Assembly: GCA_016198805.1 (NCBI GenBank)
Contig: JACQHU010000022.1
Span: 1-5,187, forward strand
DNA: 5,187 nucleotides
From: Armatimonadota bacterium
GTDB lineage: Bacteria > Sysuimicrobiota > Sysuimicrobiia > Sysuimicrobiales > Humicultoraceae
Direction: 5' to 3'
Shown: positions 4,960 through 5,187 of the stretch, in pieces
Layout of the letters: the number at the start of each line of letters is the position of its first letter
Position numbering within the stretch: position 1 is the first letter of the stretch
Notes under the pieces: model-generated
The model's input: only the letters and a program-made list of their open reading frames with translations
Told to the model about the DNA's origin: nothing
Databases searched by the model: none
Program-made: the position numbers and the translations under genes

Positions 4960-5187
4960 GCGCCCCCGCATCCGACCGGCGGCCAGCCAGACCGCGTCCA
5001 GGATCTTCGCGTATCCAGTACACCGGCACAGGTTTCCCGAGAGCGCCTCCCGGACGATCGCCTCCGTCGGCGACTGATCCCGGCTCAGCAGGTCGGCGAC
5101 CGCCACGATCAGCCCCGGCGTGCAGAACCCGCACTGCACTGCGCCCGTCTGAAGAAACGCCTCCTGCACGGGGTGCAGGTCCTGGTC
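4951..5187 (-). CDS. Xanthine dehydrogenase-type [2Fe-2S] subunit (C-terminal part)
   Basis: This is the last 78 residues of the small iron-sulfur subunit (PucE of B. subtilis; E. coli XdhC in the subunit sense); the gene continues beyond the right edge. What remains is the all-helical C-terminal domain, with QTGAVQCGFCTPG (Cys19, Cys22 of the fragment) and SGNLCRCTGY (Cys54, Cys56) supplying the four ligands of the [2Fe-2S] cluster nearest molybdenum. The Gln before the first Cys is the conserved residue contacting the pterin cofactor. About 80 residues carrying the plant-ferredoxin-like cluster should lie upstream. The subunit relays electrons from the molybdenum subunit to FAD. It is first in the visible operon, 51 nt before the deaminase gene. 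The in-frame GTG at 5169 is internal, since the open frame extends past it with family-like sequence (DQDLHPVQEAFLQ). The family also includes carbon monoxide and aldehyde oxidoreductases; the purine role rests on the neighbours. Confidence 0.93.
   Translation of the reverse strand, partial: DQDLHPVQEAFLQTGAVQCGFCTPGLIVAVADLLSRDQSPTEAIVREALSGNLCRCTGYAKILDAVWLAAGRMRGRAR

Noticed and set aside
1..5187. tRNA, rRNA, CRISPR array, insertion sequence or integrase
   Set aside because: I saw no cloverleaf with a T-arm motif, no repeat-spacer pattern and no transposase or integrase protein in any frame.

Overview
The window is strongly GC-rich bacterial DNA, with dense and tightly packed genes and G/C-ending codons. 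Nothing in it fixes the taxonomy. The protein families fit a free-living, high-GC soil, subsurface or thermophilic bacterium known mainly from environmental genomes. Both ends cut through genes.

Left part (1-578, minus strand): a type II toxin-antitoxin module. A ribbon-helix-helix (RHH) antitoxin (306-563) is followed, with an 11-nt overlap, by a VapC-type PIN-domain ribonuclease toxin that starts with GTG at 316 and runs off the left edge. Its promoter region (about 590-621) is the most AT-rich patch in the window. It holds a -10-like TACAAT inside two 10-bp direct repeats, flanked by inverted GTGCA/TGCAC, which looks like an autorepression operator.

Middle (564-821): a divergent intergenic region. 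It carries a 16-bp site (715-730) matching the E. coli CRP consensus at 13 of 16 positions. To its right is a small unrecognised 67-residue protein on the plus strand (822-1025) with a clear Shine-Dalgarno sequence. A 50-bp convergent gap with a 19-bp tandem duplication separates it from the large operon.

Right part (1076-5187, minus strand): a purine-catabolism operon in the order [2Fe-2S] subunit of a xanthine dehydrogenase-type hydroxylase (C-terminal 78 residues only), 8-oxoguanine deaminase, then the molybdenum-binding catalytic subunit. The last two overlap by ATGA. The hydroxylase would oxidise hypoxanthine/xanthine to urate, and the deaminase converts 8-oxoguanine to urate, so both enzymes feed the same product. 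The FAD subunit is not in the window and would be expected upstream, beyond the right edge, or elsewhere. The Fe-S/deaminase junction is unusual: it contains a 24-bp tandem duplication that forms a 20-codon ORF overlapping the stop of one gene and the start of the next. The deaminase itself has no visible ribosome binding site. I found no RNA genes, CRISPR arrays or insertion sequences. The systems here belong to known families; the less explained material lies in the junctions and in the small orphan gene.
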